Assembly: GCA_028289345.1 (NCBI GenBank)
Contig: JANQQL010000025.1
Location: 62,001-126,000, forward strand
Length of the DNA stretch: 64,000 nucleotides
Direction of reading: 5' to 3'
Source: Planctomycetota bacterium
GTDB lineage: Bacteria > Planctomycetota > B15-G4 > SIAN01
This document shows, one piece after another, positions 1-8,530 of the stretch. Numbering within the stretch: position 1 is the first letter of the stretch; each line of letters begins with the position of its first letter. The position numbers and the translations under genes are program-made. Below the pieces are notes generated by a model. That model was not told the DNA's origin and ran no database searches. It was given only the letters and a program-made list of their open reading frames with translations.

Positions 1-179
1 GACGAAGACTCTTCCCGGAGCGGGGTCGCTGTCAACGTTGGTATGGAGCGTTGGTCCAACGATCGTTGAACTTCGGACCCGGCAACGTTGCCCCCCCCGC
101 CCACCCGGTGGAGACGCTTGCACCGGGGAGAGGGCGAAGCCCACGCACGATGGACCATCGCGTCCCATGACGTGAACCG

Positions 180-1973
180 CTAACGCCAGGACTTGCCGAT
201 GCCCCGATCCCTCGGAAACGAACCGTTGTAGCGGCTGGGATAGCCCTGTTCGCTGAACGCGTTGTCGATCTCGAGTCCGTGGGGTGTCCCGTTCCACAGT
301 TGGCCATCATCATCATCGAGAACCAAAAGATGGTCGCGAACGATGTCGCACACTTGGCTGTCGTCGTAGGCATTCATCCAGGCTAGGAACAGGGTGTCGG
401 CCTTGCGATCTCCCAACGTGTTCCCATAGTTTTCGTTGAGCCTCTCTCTCATGTTCCAGAAGGAGGCCATGTGCGGTTCCCCGTTCCAATGGATGATGGA
501 GTAGCAGCCCGCGGCACAACTCCCGCAGTACTGTCGGTTGGTGGTTGCGGTTCTTGGATTGCAAGTCGGCCCACAGAAGCTTCGGCCGATGACCGGATCA
601 TCGTAGAGGTAGTTGGCAAACACGTCCGCGTTTCCCTCTCCAAAGCCATCGGGGCCGTTCCCAGAGCCGTAACGAACGTTGGCCCAATGTCCGATTTCGT
701 GGGCGATGACGGAGCTGTAAGCGAGATTGACGCAGCCCCCTCCTGCGTCGTCGTAGTTCGTTGCGGTGCCATCGAAGAACGCCATGCAAGTGCTCGCGGT
801 TCGATTCACCCGTGCCAGTTGCTGAAAGTCCATGGTGTCGTCGGTCGGGTCGATGGAGTGGATCCACTTCACGAACTTGGTCGCCGCTTGGTGCACGTTG
901 ATCTGGGAGGTCTTCCGACGAAGCCCTGCACCATTCAGGTTCCACTCCTCGACGACTCCTGGGTTGACGGTTCGCGTGGAGGCCACGGGGTCACCGCTGG
1001 CGGGAATGACTCGCACCAGGGGAGACGAGACGTCGAAGTCGACAGTGGCTTCCAGACTCACTCCCGTGGAGGGAATCGTGAACATTCCCTGTTCGTCGGT
1101 GAGGGCCTCCGCGAATGGAAAGAACCCGAAGAACAACTCGACGTGAACGCCCTCCATGGGAACCAGCACGGGGGGATTGGTGGCGACGTCGGGCTCGAGG
1201 CCCGGAGTGCCTCGTCCGAGGACACGCCCGGTCGTATCCGAGAAAAAGTGGATGGTGCTGCGTTGATCCAGAATGCTTCCATCTTGGGCGTCGACGGTGA
1301 TCTTCTCCTGAACCGGAACGCCGTCCGGACCCGGCGAACGAAGCTCGATCACCCAGGCCGTGACCGGCGCGCGCTTGGCCTCGCTCCAAACGAGACAGCA
1401 ATCCACCGAGCGGACTCGTGCGGCGCGTCCCGGAAAGACGGCTCGGGCAGTGTCGATGGCCTGCTCGTCGTTCATAGATGGCAGGATCTCGATCTCTTCC
1501 ACCATGGGCAGGCAATGGTTGGAGACGGAGAGGAGCGCGCCGGCCTCGTTGAAAAGGAATGTCAGGGAGGCGCCTTGGACGGGCAGTCCGCCGACGCTTT
1601 GTTCGAAGATGACCGCGGTCTTGTTGCTCGTTCCCAGAGCCGACAAGGCCAGTGGTTTCACCTTGCGAAGAGTGAGAGAGTCGGCAGAGAAGCCAAACAT
1701 CGGAGAGTACGCGTCAACCAGGGAGCGGCACATCCACTCGAGGTTCGACTCTTGTCCTGCGAGCAGACCCACGTCGAAGCGGGCGCCGTAGATCTCCCGA
1801 ACCGCCGCTTTCTCTTCGTCGTAGCGAGTGGAGGTCTCTCCGTCGAACTGGGCCACGAAGTCGTCGAAGGTTGCCCTGGCCGAAGCCTCTCGTTCCGAGC
1901 GGTGCCGCAGGGCGTCACCGGACTCGGAGAGCATGGCCGTGAAAGCAAGGATCAAGCAAGACGGGGTCACCAT
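180..1973 (-). CDS. Secreted fungalysin/thermolysin-like zinc metallopeptidase
   Basis: This 597-residue protein looks like an exported zinc endopeptidase of the M36/M4 type. A short hydrophobic N-terminus (about residues 4-16) suggests a signal peptide. A propeptide-like region of the FTP type fills roughly residues 60-240. The catalytic motif HEIGH lies at residues 425-429, with a downstream GEGNAD whose E446 is the likely third zinc ligand; spacing and sequence resemble M36 more than classical M4. A cysteine-rich stretch (about 465-490, with FCGPTC and YCGSCAAGC) follows the active site and is probably disulphide-bonded outside the cytoplasm. GGAGAAG a few bases before the ATG at 1973 supports the start. 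The gene diverges from the sigma factor at 2241. The substrate is unknown. The peptidase call is firm; the exact family is less so. Confidence 0.82.
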   Translation of the reverse strand: MVTPSCLILAFTAMLSESGDALRHRSEREASARATFDDFVAQFDGETSTRYDEEKAAVREIYGARFDVGLLAGQESNLEWMCRSLVDAYSPMFGFSADSLTLRKVKPLALSALGTSNKTAVIFEQSVGGLPVQGASLTFLFNEAGALLSVSNHCLPMVEEIEILPSMNDEQAIDTARAVFPGRAARVRSVDCCLVWSEAKRAPVTAWVIELRSPGPDGVPVQEKITVDAQDGSILDQRSTIHFFSDTTGRVLGRGTPGLEPDVATNPPVLVPMEGVHVELFFGFFPFAEALTDEQGMFTIPSTGVSLEATVDFDVSSPLVRVIPASGDPVASTRTVNPGVVEEWNLNGAGLRRKTSQINVHQAATKFVKWIHSIDPTDDTMDFQQLARVNRTASTCMAFFDGTATNYDDAGGGCVNLAYSSVIAHEIGHWANVRYGSGNGPDGFGEGNADVFANYLYDDPVIGRSFCGPTCNPRTATTNRQYCGSCAAGCYSIIHWNGEPHMASFWNMRERLNENYGNTLGDRKADTLFLAWMNAYDDSQVCDIVRDHLLVLDDDDGQLWNGTPHGLEIDNAFSEQGYPSRYNGSFPRDRGIGKSWR

Positions 1974-2240
1974 CGGTCTTCTCCAGCGGACTGACGACCG
2001 AAGCCGGGGGGATCTTGGTCGTCTCGTGATTCAAGGAATGGAGTGCGGCTACGGCTCGGAGGCCCGGGGCAGGGGGCGACTCAAGGCTTCCCTAGGCGAG
2101 CTGCCTCGGAGATTGGACAGAGGAATCGGAGCCGGGGGGTGTTTCTGGCTGAGGCTTCTCTCTGGATCGACTCGGTTGTGTCCGAGGGAGAGAACTGCTC
2201 TATATCGAAAGAGCCACCAATCGCCCCAGGGGCTGCCCCC

Positions 2241-2873
2241 GTGCCTCTCGCTTCGGAAACCTCGACCCTGTCCATCAAGTGGAACACGACCCGGCTGTCC
2301 TTGATCGGCCGACTCAAAAGCCGTGACGACCAAGAAGCGTGGCGGGAGTTCGATCGCTTGTATGGCGATCTCATCGTGAGCTACGCGCGGAGAAGAGGGC
2401 TGGGTCTTGCGGACGCCGAAGACTTGCGCCAGGTCGTCCTGATGAGCCTTTTGACGGTCATGAAGTCCTTCGAGTTTCAGCCGGGGCGGGGTCGATTCCG
2501 CAGCTACCTCGGCCGGATTGTCGGAAACGCCGTGTTTCGCTTTCGGGAACGTCCATTCCGTCGTTCCGATGTCCTAGAGCTGGATGAGGTTCTCGTTCGC
2601 AACCTGCCCTGCCCCGAGGAGCACGACGCGCTTTGGGAGCAGGAGTGGGTCGACCACCACTTGCGACGAGCGATGGAAACGGTGCGCCGGACCTTCGAAC
2701 CCCGTTCCGTCGAGGCCTTTCACCAACTCCTGGCGGGTCACGGGACTGCCGAGGTCGCCGAGGCTCTCGAGACAACCACTGACGCGGTCCACAAGATGAA
2801 GCAACGAATCCGTCAACGGCTCAAGGAACTGATCGCCGAGCAAGTGCTCGAAGAAGGCGAGGGAATCCTTTGA
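2241..2873 (+). CDS. ECF sigma-70 family RNA polymerase sigma factor
   Basis: This is a 210-residue ECF-type sigma factor if the GTG at 2241 is used (AGGGG about ten bases upstream). An in-frame ATG at 2043 is open, but the added residues look non-coding and lack family similarity. The N-terminal block with SLIGRLKSRDDQEAWREFD followed by an ADAEDLRQVV segment is the region-2 style of planctomycete ECF factors found beside kinases (compare the ECF01-Gob type). Region 4 lies in about the last 70 residues, with a helix-turn-helix around TAEVAEALETTTDAVHKMK. Its stop overlaps the kinase start by four bases, so the two are almost certainly co-translated. The kinase may therefore control it, as proposed for other ECF/kinase pairs. 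No anti-sigma gene is adjacent. Confidence 0.85.
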   Translation: MPLASETSTLSIKWNTTRLSLIGRLKSRDDQEAWREFDRLYGDLIVSYARRRGLGLADAEDLRQVVLMSLLTVMKSFEFQPGRGRFRSYLGRIVGNAVFRFRERPFRRSDVLELDEVLVRNLPCPEEHDALWEQEWVDHHLRRAMETVRRTFEPRSVEAFHQLLAGHGTAEVAEALETTTDAVHKMKQRIRQRLKELIAEQVLEEGEGIL

Positions 2874-5110
2874 GCGGCGGGGACTACTCCTGGATGCCTG
2901 GACTGGGAATCGACCTGGATGGCGGGGATTGGCTCGATCGGCTTCGTCGAGCTTCCGAACGGGCTCCACTTGGCGAACTCGGTGGCTACGAGTTGGTCGA
3001 GGAAGCGGGCCGCGGTGGGCAAGGGGTCGTCTACCGGGCGCGTCAAGGGGGCCGGTTCGTGGCGGTCAAGCGCATCCTGTCGGGACCCTACGCTTCGTCG
3101 ACCCAGCAGCGCCGTTTCGAGCGCGAGGTGGAAGTGGTGCGGCGGCTGGAACACCCGGGAATCGTGCGCCTGCTCGACGCGAGAAGGATTGGCGAGGCGC
3201 CGATTTTGGTGATGGAGTGGATCGAAGGCATTCCGATTACCGAATGGGCGGCCCATGGCGGGAACCCCCGGGAGGTCGGTGACATCCTCGAAGTGGCGGA
3301 AAGAGTGTGCGAAGCTCTTCAGTACGCTCATCATCAGGGAGTGTTTCACCGCGACCTGAAACCTTCGAATCTTCTGGTCGATGGCACCGGACAGCCCCAC
3401 CTCCTGGACTTCGGTTTGGCCAAGCTGAATGGTGCAGACGGCCGATTTCCAGGACTGACCTCGACCGGATTCCTCGGGACGCTCGCCTATGCATCTCCGG
3501 AACAAGTCGACGGGGACATCGCGGACCTGGACGCCTCTTCCGACATCTACTCCTTCGGGGTCATCCTGTTCGAGATGCTCACGGGCCGAAACCCGTTTGC
3601 CGAAGGAACTGTTTCCGAGGTCGTGCGGGCAATCACCGAAGACGATCCTCCGCGACCGTCTTCCCTTGTCCCGGGGATCGATCGAAGCTTGGACGCGGTG
3701 GTGTTGAAGGCCCTGTCCAAAGACCCGGCTCGTCGATACCCGTCGATTGGCGCGCTGCAGAGAGACCTCGCCCGGCATCAAGCCGGAGAACCGGTGGAAG
3801 CGAGAGGGCAGAGCACGGCTTACGTGCTGAGCCGGCTGGTGCGACGCCACCGGATGGCCTCCGCGTTGATTGCCATCCTTGCGGTTCTCGTCTGCGCGTT
3901 TGGCGCGACCATGACCGTTTTCTTCCTCAAAGCCCAGCGAGACGCGCTGCGCGCCGATCGAGTCCAGTCATTCCTGGAGACGTCTCTCGTTCCGCCGGGC
4001 GGGGCCGCCCAACTCACCTACGCCAGAGCAATGTTGGATCAAGCGGCGGGGAGGGTGGCGCTCGAGCTCGCCGAAGAGCCGTCGATCGAGATCGGAGTGC
4101 GACGGGCGCTGGCCATTCGTTACGCCGAGATCGGTGCCTGGGAGCAGGTCCAGGCGCAGGCCGAGCGCGTTCTCGCCATGACGGAGACGATGTCGGAGAG
4201 CGGTCGGAAGGATCGGATGGTCGCGTTGGGACTCTTGGGGAATGCCGCCCTGCAAGGCGGAGACCCGATCGCTGTTCAGCACTTCCAGCGTGCGCTATCC
4301 CTGTGCCGTGACCTGCACGGCGAGTCCCATCCTCTCCTCGCCGAGCATCATCACTGGTTGGGATCGGCTTATTGGCGCTGTGCCAGCCCACCAAGAGTCG
4401 ACCGAGCCGAGCGAGAGTTCCAGATCGCGATCGAGATGCACGGACAGGCCTCCCGCGGCCCTTCCCTGGCCGCCGCCGAGGCCATGCGTAGTCACGCGGC
4501 GATGCGTCGAGAGATTGGAGATGCGGGCCGCGCCGTGGTCGGATACGAGCGCACGCTCGAGATGCTGGACGAGTTGCCTGCCGACTTGGTCTCGCGAATT
4601 CGCATCGAATGCCTTCAGGAGCTCGGCCTCGCGTGCATGACGGTGGAGGACTGGGAGAAGGCGGAGGCGGCGTTTCGTCAGGCTGTCGGTCTGCGCGGTG
4701 GCGTCTTGGAAGATGCCGTTCCTCCCTGTCTTGCAAACATCGGGACGTCCATTCAGTACCGAGGAGAAGATGCCGAGGCCCTTTCCTGGCTCGAATCGGC
4801 GGTGGTCGCCCGCATGGAGTTGTTGGCCGAGAGCTATCCGCCAGGCCGGGCTCAGTTCGTCCTCCTTGCCGCCGAGATTCGGAGTCACGGGCTACGAGCG
4901 GCGGCCATTCCGAAGGTTGCCACCGCATTGGCGGAGATCGCTCCTGTGATCTTGCCGTTGTTTCAGCTAACTGCTGCAAGGATCGCCAATGCCCGCGAAG
5001 CATTGGGAGAGACCGACCGTGCTGAAGCCTTGCGAACGGCGCTGGTGGAGATGATGCTCGCCCACGAGCTTGCGCCCGATCCTTGGGGGGTTGGTCCGAC
5101 GGGGCGATAG
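2870..5110 (+). CDS. Transmembrane Hanks-type serine/threonine protein kinase with TPR-like C-terminus
   Basis: This is a 746-residue membrane kinase. The kinase domain spans about residues 40-310: glycine loop GRGGQG, lysine K67 in VAVKR, catalytic HRDLKPSN (D162), DFG at 180-182 and SPE in place of APE at 209-211. One transmembrane helix lies at about 329-353. The remaining roughly 390 residues are helical and TPR-like and should face the periplasm, so the protein may pass an outside signal to the cytoplasm. The TTG start at 2870 overlaps the sigma-factor stop and is preceded by GAGGGA, which supports translational coupling. All catalytic residues are present, so the kinase should be active. 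The sigma factor upstream is the obvious candidate target, but this is inferred from position only. Confidence 0.9.
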   Translation: MSGGDYSWMPGLGIDLDGGDWLDRLRRASERAPLGELGGYELVEEAGRGGQGVVYRARQGGRFVAVKRILSGPYASSTQQRRFEREVEVVRRLEHPGIVRLLDARRIGEAPILVMEWIEGIPITEWAAHGGNPREVGDILEVAERVCEALQYAHHQGVFHRDLKPSNLLVDGTGQPHLLDFGLAKLNGADGRFPGLTSTGFLGTLAYASPEQVDGDIADLDASSDIYSFGVILFEMLTGRNPFAEGTVSEVVRAITEDDPPRPSSLVPGIDRSLDAVVLKALSKDPARRYPSIGALQRDLARHQAGEPVEARGQSTAYVLSRLVRRHRMASALIAILAVLVCAFGATMTVFFLKAQRDALRADRVQSFLETSLVPPGGAAQLTYARAMLDQAAGRVALELAEEPSIEIGVRRALAIRYAEIGAWEQVQAQAERVLAMTETMSESGRKDRMVALGLLGNAALQGGDPIAVQHFQRALSLCRDLHGESHPLLAEHHHWLGSAYWRCASPPRVDRAEREFQIAIEMHGQASRGPSLAAAEAMRSHAAMRREIGDAGRAVVGYERTLEMLDELPADLVSRIRIECLQELGLACMTVEDWEKAEAAFRQAVGLRGGVLEDAVPPCLANIGTSIQYRGEDAEALSWLESAVVARMELLAESYPPGRAQFVLLAAEIRSHGLRAAAIPKVATALAEIAPVILPLFQLTAARIANAREALGETDRAEALRTALVEMMLAHELAPDPWGVGPTGR

Positions 5111-5138
5111 AGGGAACGCCTCGAATGTCGAGCGAGGC

Positions 5139-6044
5139 TCACTCTCCGTCTGACGGCCGTGCATCGGTCTCCAGGTGCCAGCCCGGGTTGACCCACACTC
5201 CGTCTCGCTTCACGAAGATCTCCGTTCCTCGGCCAGACTCCTCGAGCACCTCTCCGTCGACCTCGAGCTTCCATTCGAAGGTCGTGTACAAAACCGCGAC
5301 GTCGCCGTAGAGGCGGATCTCCGTCTCTGGGAACGCGAGATCGAGGAGCCTTCCTCCTTCCTCGGCGAATCTCCGGGAGGCGTTGACGACGGACTCGGAT
5401 CCCACCCAAGGGGGGGCCTCTCGACTCATCACCAAAGTGTCGGGGGGAAGCACCTTCCGGAGAGTCGTCACATCTCCTTGGAAGTACGCGTGCCAAACGG
5501 CTTCTCGTGCAGAAAGGACCTCGTTTCGCCAAGCTTCTGGAATGGGAAAATGCAGGCTGTGGATTTCGTCCACCGTGTCAGGGTGGCGGGCAGTGTGGGA
5601 GGCGACCTGGATCCACTCGCCGTCTCGTTCGTGGTAGATGTCGAGAACTCGGATCTTGGGGAAGAAGTCCTTCCAGCCGATGTCGAGCTTCGCAATGTAG
5701 GACACCACGCCGATCTCGTCATAGAAGACAACATCGAAATCCGTCATTTGGTAGCCCTTCATGCGGGTGGGCTGGCTCAGAGCTTGGTCCGCGTTTCTCA
5801 TGTATCCATCAATCCCGCGAACGATGCTGGAAGACCGGGAAAGGAACCCGCGCCAGGTTTCGCTGTGGGTCGCTTGGATCGTGTCTCGATCGCCATCGAT
5901 GTAGGCGCGAAAGATGGAGTCGATGTGCGCTCGAATCGCTTGACGGTCCTCGGAGCGGTCCTGGCTCTCGGCAGCTGGTTGCGCGACATTCCAAAGAAGC
6001 GCTGTCAGAGCACTCGAGAGCAGACAGCAGATGCCTTGCCGCAT
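5139..6044 (-). CDS. Secreted protein with two SnoaL/NTF2-like domains
   Basis: This 301-residue protein has a signal peptide (about residues 1-26, ending near QPAAES) and two consecutive NTF2-like domains. The first (about 32-165) contains AIRAHIDSIFRAYIDGDRD and the second (about 175-295) EVLSAREAVWHAYFQGDV. Both show the alpha+beta cone pattern of SnoaL/DUF4440 proteins, with conserved tryptophans near each end. Such domains bind small ligands or act as minor enzymes; no catalytic residues can be assigned. GGAGGTAAACC before the ATG at 6044 is a strong ribosome binding site. The gene converges on the kinase (28-base gap) and diverges from the sensor kinase at 6213. Its role is unknown. Confidence 0.7.
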   Translation of the reverse strand: MRQGICCLLSSALTALLWNVAQPAAESQDRSEDRQAIRAHIDSIFRAYIDGDRDTIQATHSETWRGFLSRSSSIVRGIDGYMRNADQALSQPTRMKGYQMTDFDVVFYDEIGVVSYIAKLDIGWKDFFPKIRVLDIYHERDGEWIQVASHTARHPDTVDEIHSLHFPIPEAWRNEVLSAREAVWHAYFQGDVTTLRKVLPPDTLVMSREAPPWVGSESVVNASRRFAEEGGRLLDLAFPETEIRLYGDVAVLYTTFEWKLEVDGEVLEESGRGTEIFVKRDGVWVNPGWHLETDARPSDGE

Positions 6045-6212
6045 GGTTTACCTCCGAGAGTGAGGGGACGTCGGTGTCCCAGTCCTTTGTTTCTGGTGCT
6101 CGATGGGAAGCGAGCCTGCAACGTAGCCTCCACAGGAGACCTTGGGTTCGCCATGTCATGACGGCCGGTGGCGTTGGGACGAAAGCGGGTGCCGGTGGGG
6201 TGAAGCCCGTGC

Positions 6213-7370
6213 ATGCCTCGATACAATTGCCCCATGAACTCGGCGGCCACCGATGCATGGGTGGCATCGGCACGCACCACGAAGAGCCTCCTTCGTCCGT
6301 GGCTGATCATCCTTCTCGCATGGACAGTCGTGGCCTTGCTGGTGACCACCCAACTTCACCTTCGTACGGAGCGAGGAGCTCGAATTCCTTGGCTCTCTTT
6401 GGCGGGCTTTGAGCTGGCCTACTGGTACGTCTGGGCTTTCCTCACTCCGTGGGTCTTCTGGTTGTCCCGTCGGATCCCGGTGGAACGCGAGCGCTTTGTT
6501 TCCAAGCTTGTGATTCATGGAGTGCTGGGAACGGTCATCTCTCTCGCCATGATTGCCTACTTCGCGTGGCTCGTCACCGTCTTCGAGAAGCAGCGCTCTT
6601 TCGAACAGAACTTTCAGCTCTATCTGGGCCGCGGGTTTCACTACGACGTACTGATCTATTGGGCGCTGGTCGGGATCGGGTCCGCGTTGAGTTACCACCG
6701 CATGTTTCGCGAGAAAGCGACTCAGGCGGCGAGGCTGGAGTTACGCTCCACGAGGCTCGAAGCCAGCCTGATCGAGGCCCGCTGGCAAGCTTTGCGAGTT
6801 CAGATTCAGCCGCACTTCTTGTTCAACTGTTTGCATGCCGTCGCCGCCTTGATGGAGAGCAACGTCAGCGCCGCCCGCGAGATGCTGGCTCGTCTGGGGG
6901 AGCTCCTGCGAATGACGTTGGAGTGCCCGGAGAGAGTCACTCTTCGCGAGGAAATGGAGCTGGTGGACTGTTACCTGGACCTCGAACAGACCCGGCTCCA
7001 AGACCGATTGGTCGTCGAGCGGCAGATCGAAGCCGAGGCGTGGAACCAGGCCCTGCCGAGCTTGATCCTGCAGCCTTTGATCGAGAACGCGATCCGACAT
7101 GGGGTCTCTCAGAGATCGGCGGATGGCTCGTTGCGAATCGTCGCAAAGGTGGATGGTGATCGAATGAGCATTGATGTGATTGACAATGGCCCCGGTCTTG
7201 CGGTCGCCCCGGGTCCCCCGGATGGCATTGGTCTGGCAAATGTTCGCGCCCGGCTTCGGCTCTGGGGTGAGGGGGCAGACCTTCATCTGCGCAACCGCGC
7301 CGAAGGGGGATGCCGGGCCACCTTGCGCTTCCCGGTGGGCCGGGCGCTGCCAGGGAATGAGCCGCGGTGA
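6213..7370 (+). CDS. LytS/YehU-family sensor histidine kinase
   Basis: This 385-residue membrane histidine kinase belongs to the His_kinase (LytS) family. Four hydrophobic segments (about 28-48, 60-86, 97-124 and 142-162) form the sensor. The phosphoacceptor is H201 in QPHFLFN, preceded by a helix from the membrane. The ATPase domain has the N-box LIENAIRHG and the G-box DNGPGL near residues 290-330. Its stop overlaps the response-regulator start by four bases. The start could instead be the ATG at 6234; 6213 is kept because GGGGTG lies upstream of it and the alternative has no visible binding site. It has no recognisable ligand-binding domain, so the signal is probably sensed in or at the membrane. 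Confidence 0.9.
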   Translation: MPRYNCPMNSAATDAWVASARTTKSLLRPWLIILLAWTVVALLVTTQLHLRTERGARIPWLSLAGFELAYWYVWAFLTPWVFWLSRRIPVERERFVSKLVIHGVLGTVISLAMIAYFAWLVTVFEKQRSFEQNFQLYLGRGFHYDVLIYWALVGIGSALSYHRMFREKATQAARLELRSTRLEASLIEARWQALRVQIQPHFLFNCLHAVAALMESNVSAAREMLARLGELLRMTLECPERVTLREEMELVDCYLDLEQTRLQDRLVVERQIEAEAWNQALPSLILQPLIENAIRHGVSQRSADGSLRIVAKVDGDRMSIDVIDNGPGLAVAPGPPDGIGLANVRARLRLWGEGADLHLRNRAEGGCRATLRFPVGRALPGNEPR

Positions 7371-8122
7371 ATCCACTGCGCATCCTTCTCGTGGATGACG
7401 AGGCGTTGGCCCGTCAGCGCCTCCGAGACTTGCTCGCACGGCACTCATGCATCCAAATCTGTGGAGAAAGCTCGACCGCAACTGCGGCCATCGAACAGAT
7501 CGAGACGCGATCGCCCGACGTTCTGTTCTTGGACGTACAGATGCCTGACGGGAGTGGCTTCGATGTCTTGCGAGCCGTGGGGCCCGACTCGGTTCCGGTC
7601 GTCGTGTTCACCACTGCCTATGACCAGTACGCCTTGCAGGCATTCGAGGCCCACGCTCTTGATTACCTGCTGAAACCGTTCTCCGACCAGCGTTTCGAGG
7701 AGGCTCTGAGTCGGGCGTGCCGAATGTTGACCTTGTCTCGGGAGCGGAATCTCGTGGAACGACTCGAAGCCCTCCTCGAAGACGCCCCCAAGAGTGACCA
7801 CCGCCTGGTGGTTCGTTCCTCGGGAAGGGTGAACTACCTCGACCCCTCAGAGATCGAGTGGGTGGAGGCCGAGGGGAACTACGTGCTCCTTCACACCGCT
7901 CGGGAATCTCATCTTCATCGGGAAACGATGACCTCGATCGAATCTCGGCTTCCTCCTGGGAAGTTTCTCAGGATCCATCGCTCCTCGATTGTCCAGCTTG
8001 CTCTGGTTCGAGAGGTGCTTCGTTCTCGAGAGGGGGACCATGACGTTCGTCTTGCCTCCGGGAAGAAGCTGCGAGTCTCCCCGCGCCATCGGCAAGCGTT
8101 GTTGGATGCTTTGGGGGAGTGA
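7367..8122 (+). CDS. LytTR-family response regulator (LytR/AlgR type)
   Basis: This is a 251-residue response regulator. The receiver domain (about 1-120) has the acidic pair D10/D11, phosphoacceptor D56 in FLDVQMP, and the conserved T and K in VFTTAY and LLKPF. The LytTR DNA-binding domain occupies about 145-250, with EAEGNYVLLHT and FLRIHRSSIV typical of the fold. The length is normal for the family. It starts with GTG at 7367, overlapping the stop of the cognate kinase. LytTR regulators usually bind direct repeats upstream of their targets; the following 408-base gap before the lipoprotein gene would be a first place to look, but I saw no convincing repeat there. Confidence 0.92.
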   Translation: MNPLRILLVDDEALARQRLRDLLARHSCIQICGESSTATAAIEQIETRSPDVLFLDVQMPDGSGFDVLRAVGPDSVPVVVFTTAYDQYALQAFEAHALDYLLKPFSDQRFEEALSRACRMLTLSRERNLVERLEALLEDAPKSDHRLVVRSSGRVNYLDPSEIEWVEAEGNYVLLHTARESHLHRETMTSIESRLPPGKFLRIHRSSIVQLALVREVLRSREGDHDVRLASGKKLRVSPRHRQALLDALGE

Positions 8123-8530
8123 AGGACTCGACGACCTTCGGGCTCGGCATCGTGCCAAGGGTCAGAGACCTGGATGATCTGAGGGAGGACTCCCTTCGTG
8201 TCCATCCCCATTCTTCGCTTTGCCGATCTCGTGTTTCGCTTGTCATCCCTTGGAGACGATTGGTGGACTCGAGATCTCCGCGACGGTCCCGGCGTGCGGA
8301 GGCTTGACAAAGCCGAGGAATGCCCTCGAATCCGAGGGGCAGCGGGCTGTTGTGCCGAGCCAGCTGATGCCAAACCACTCAGCGGTACGGCGCTTGCGGA
8401 GCGTGGGTCGTTGTGTTGTCACGCCCTTCGGGAAGCCTGTCCCTAGCCACTGAGCCACCTCGATCTCGAATCTGATGCGTTTGCGCGCCGGAGATGTTGC
8501 AGCGACGCACATTCGAGGACGGAGAGAGCA
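8123..8530. other. Intergenic region, no gene recognised
   Basis: These 408 bases separate the response regulator from the VCBS lipoprotein. No open frame here resembles a protein, and no tRNA-like fold or strong terminator was seen. The promoter and 5' leader of the lipoprotein gene presumably lie at the right end. Confidence 0.5.

Noticed and set aside
471-1994. Long plus-strand open frame (over 500 codons) across the peptidase gene
   Set aside because: It is antisense to a gene with an intact zinc site and signal peptide, and its translation is arginine/glycine-rich without domains. Such frames are common opposite GC-rich genes.
8300-8470. Possible tRNA-like sequence in the gap before the VCBS lipoprotein
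   Set aside because: A few short complementary stretches exist, but no cloverleaf with a T-loop and CCA-end-compatible acceptor stem could be drawn.
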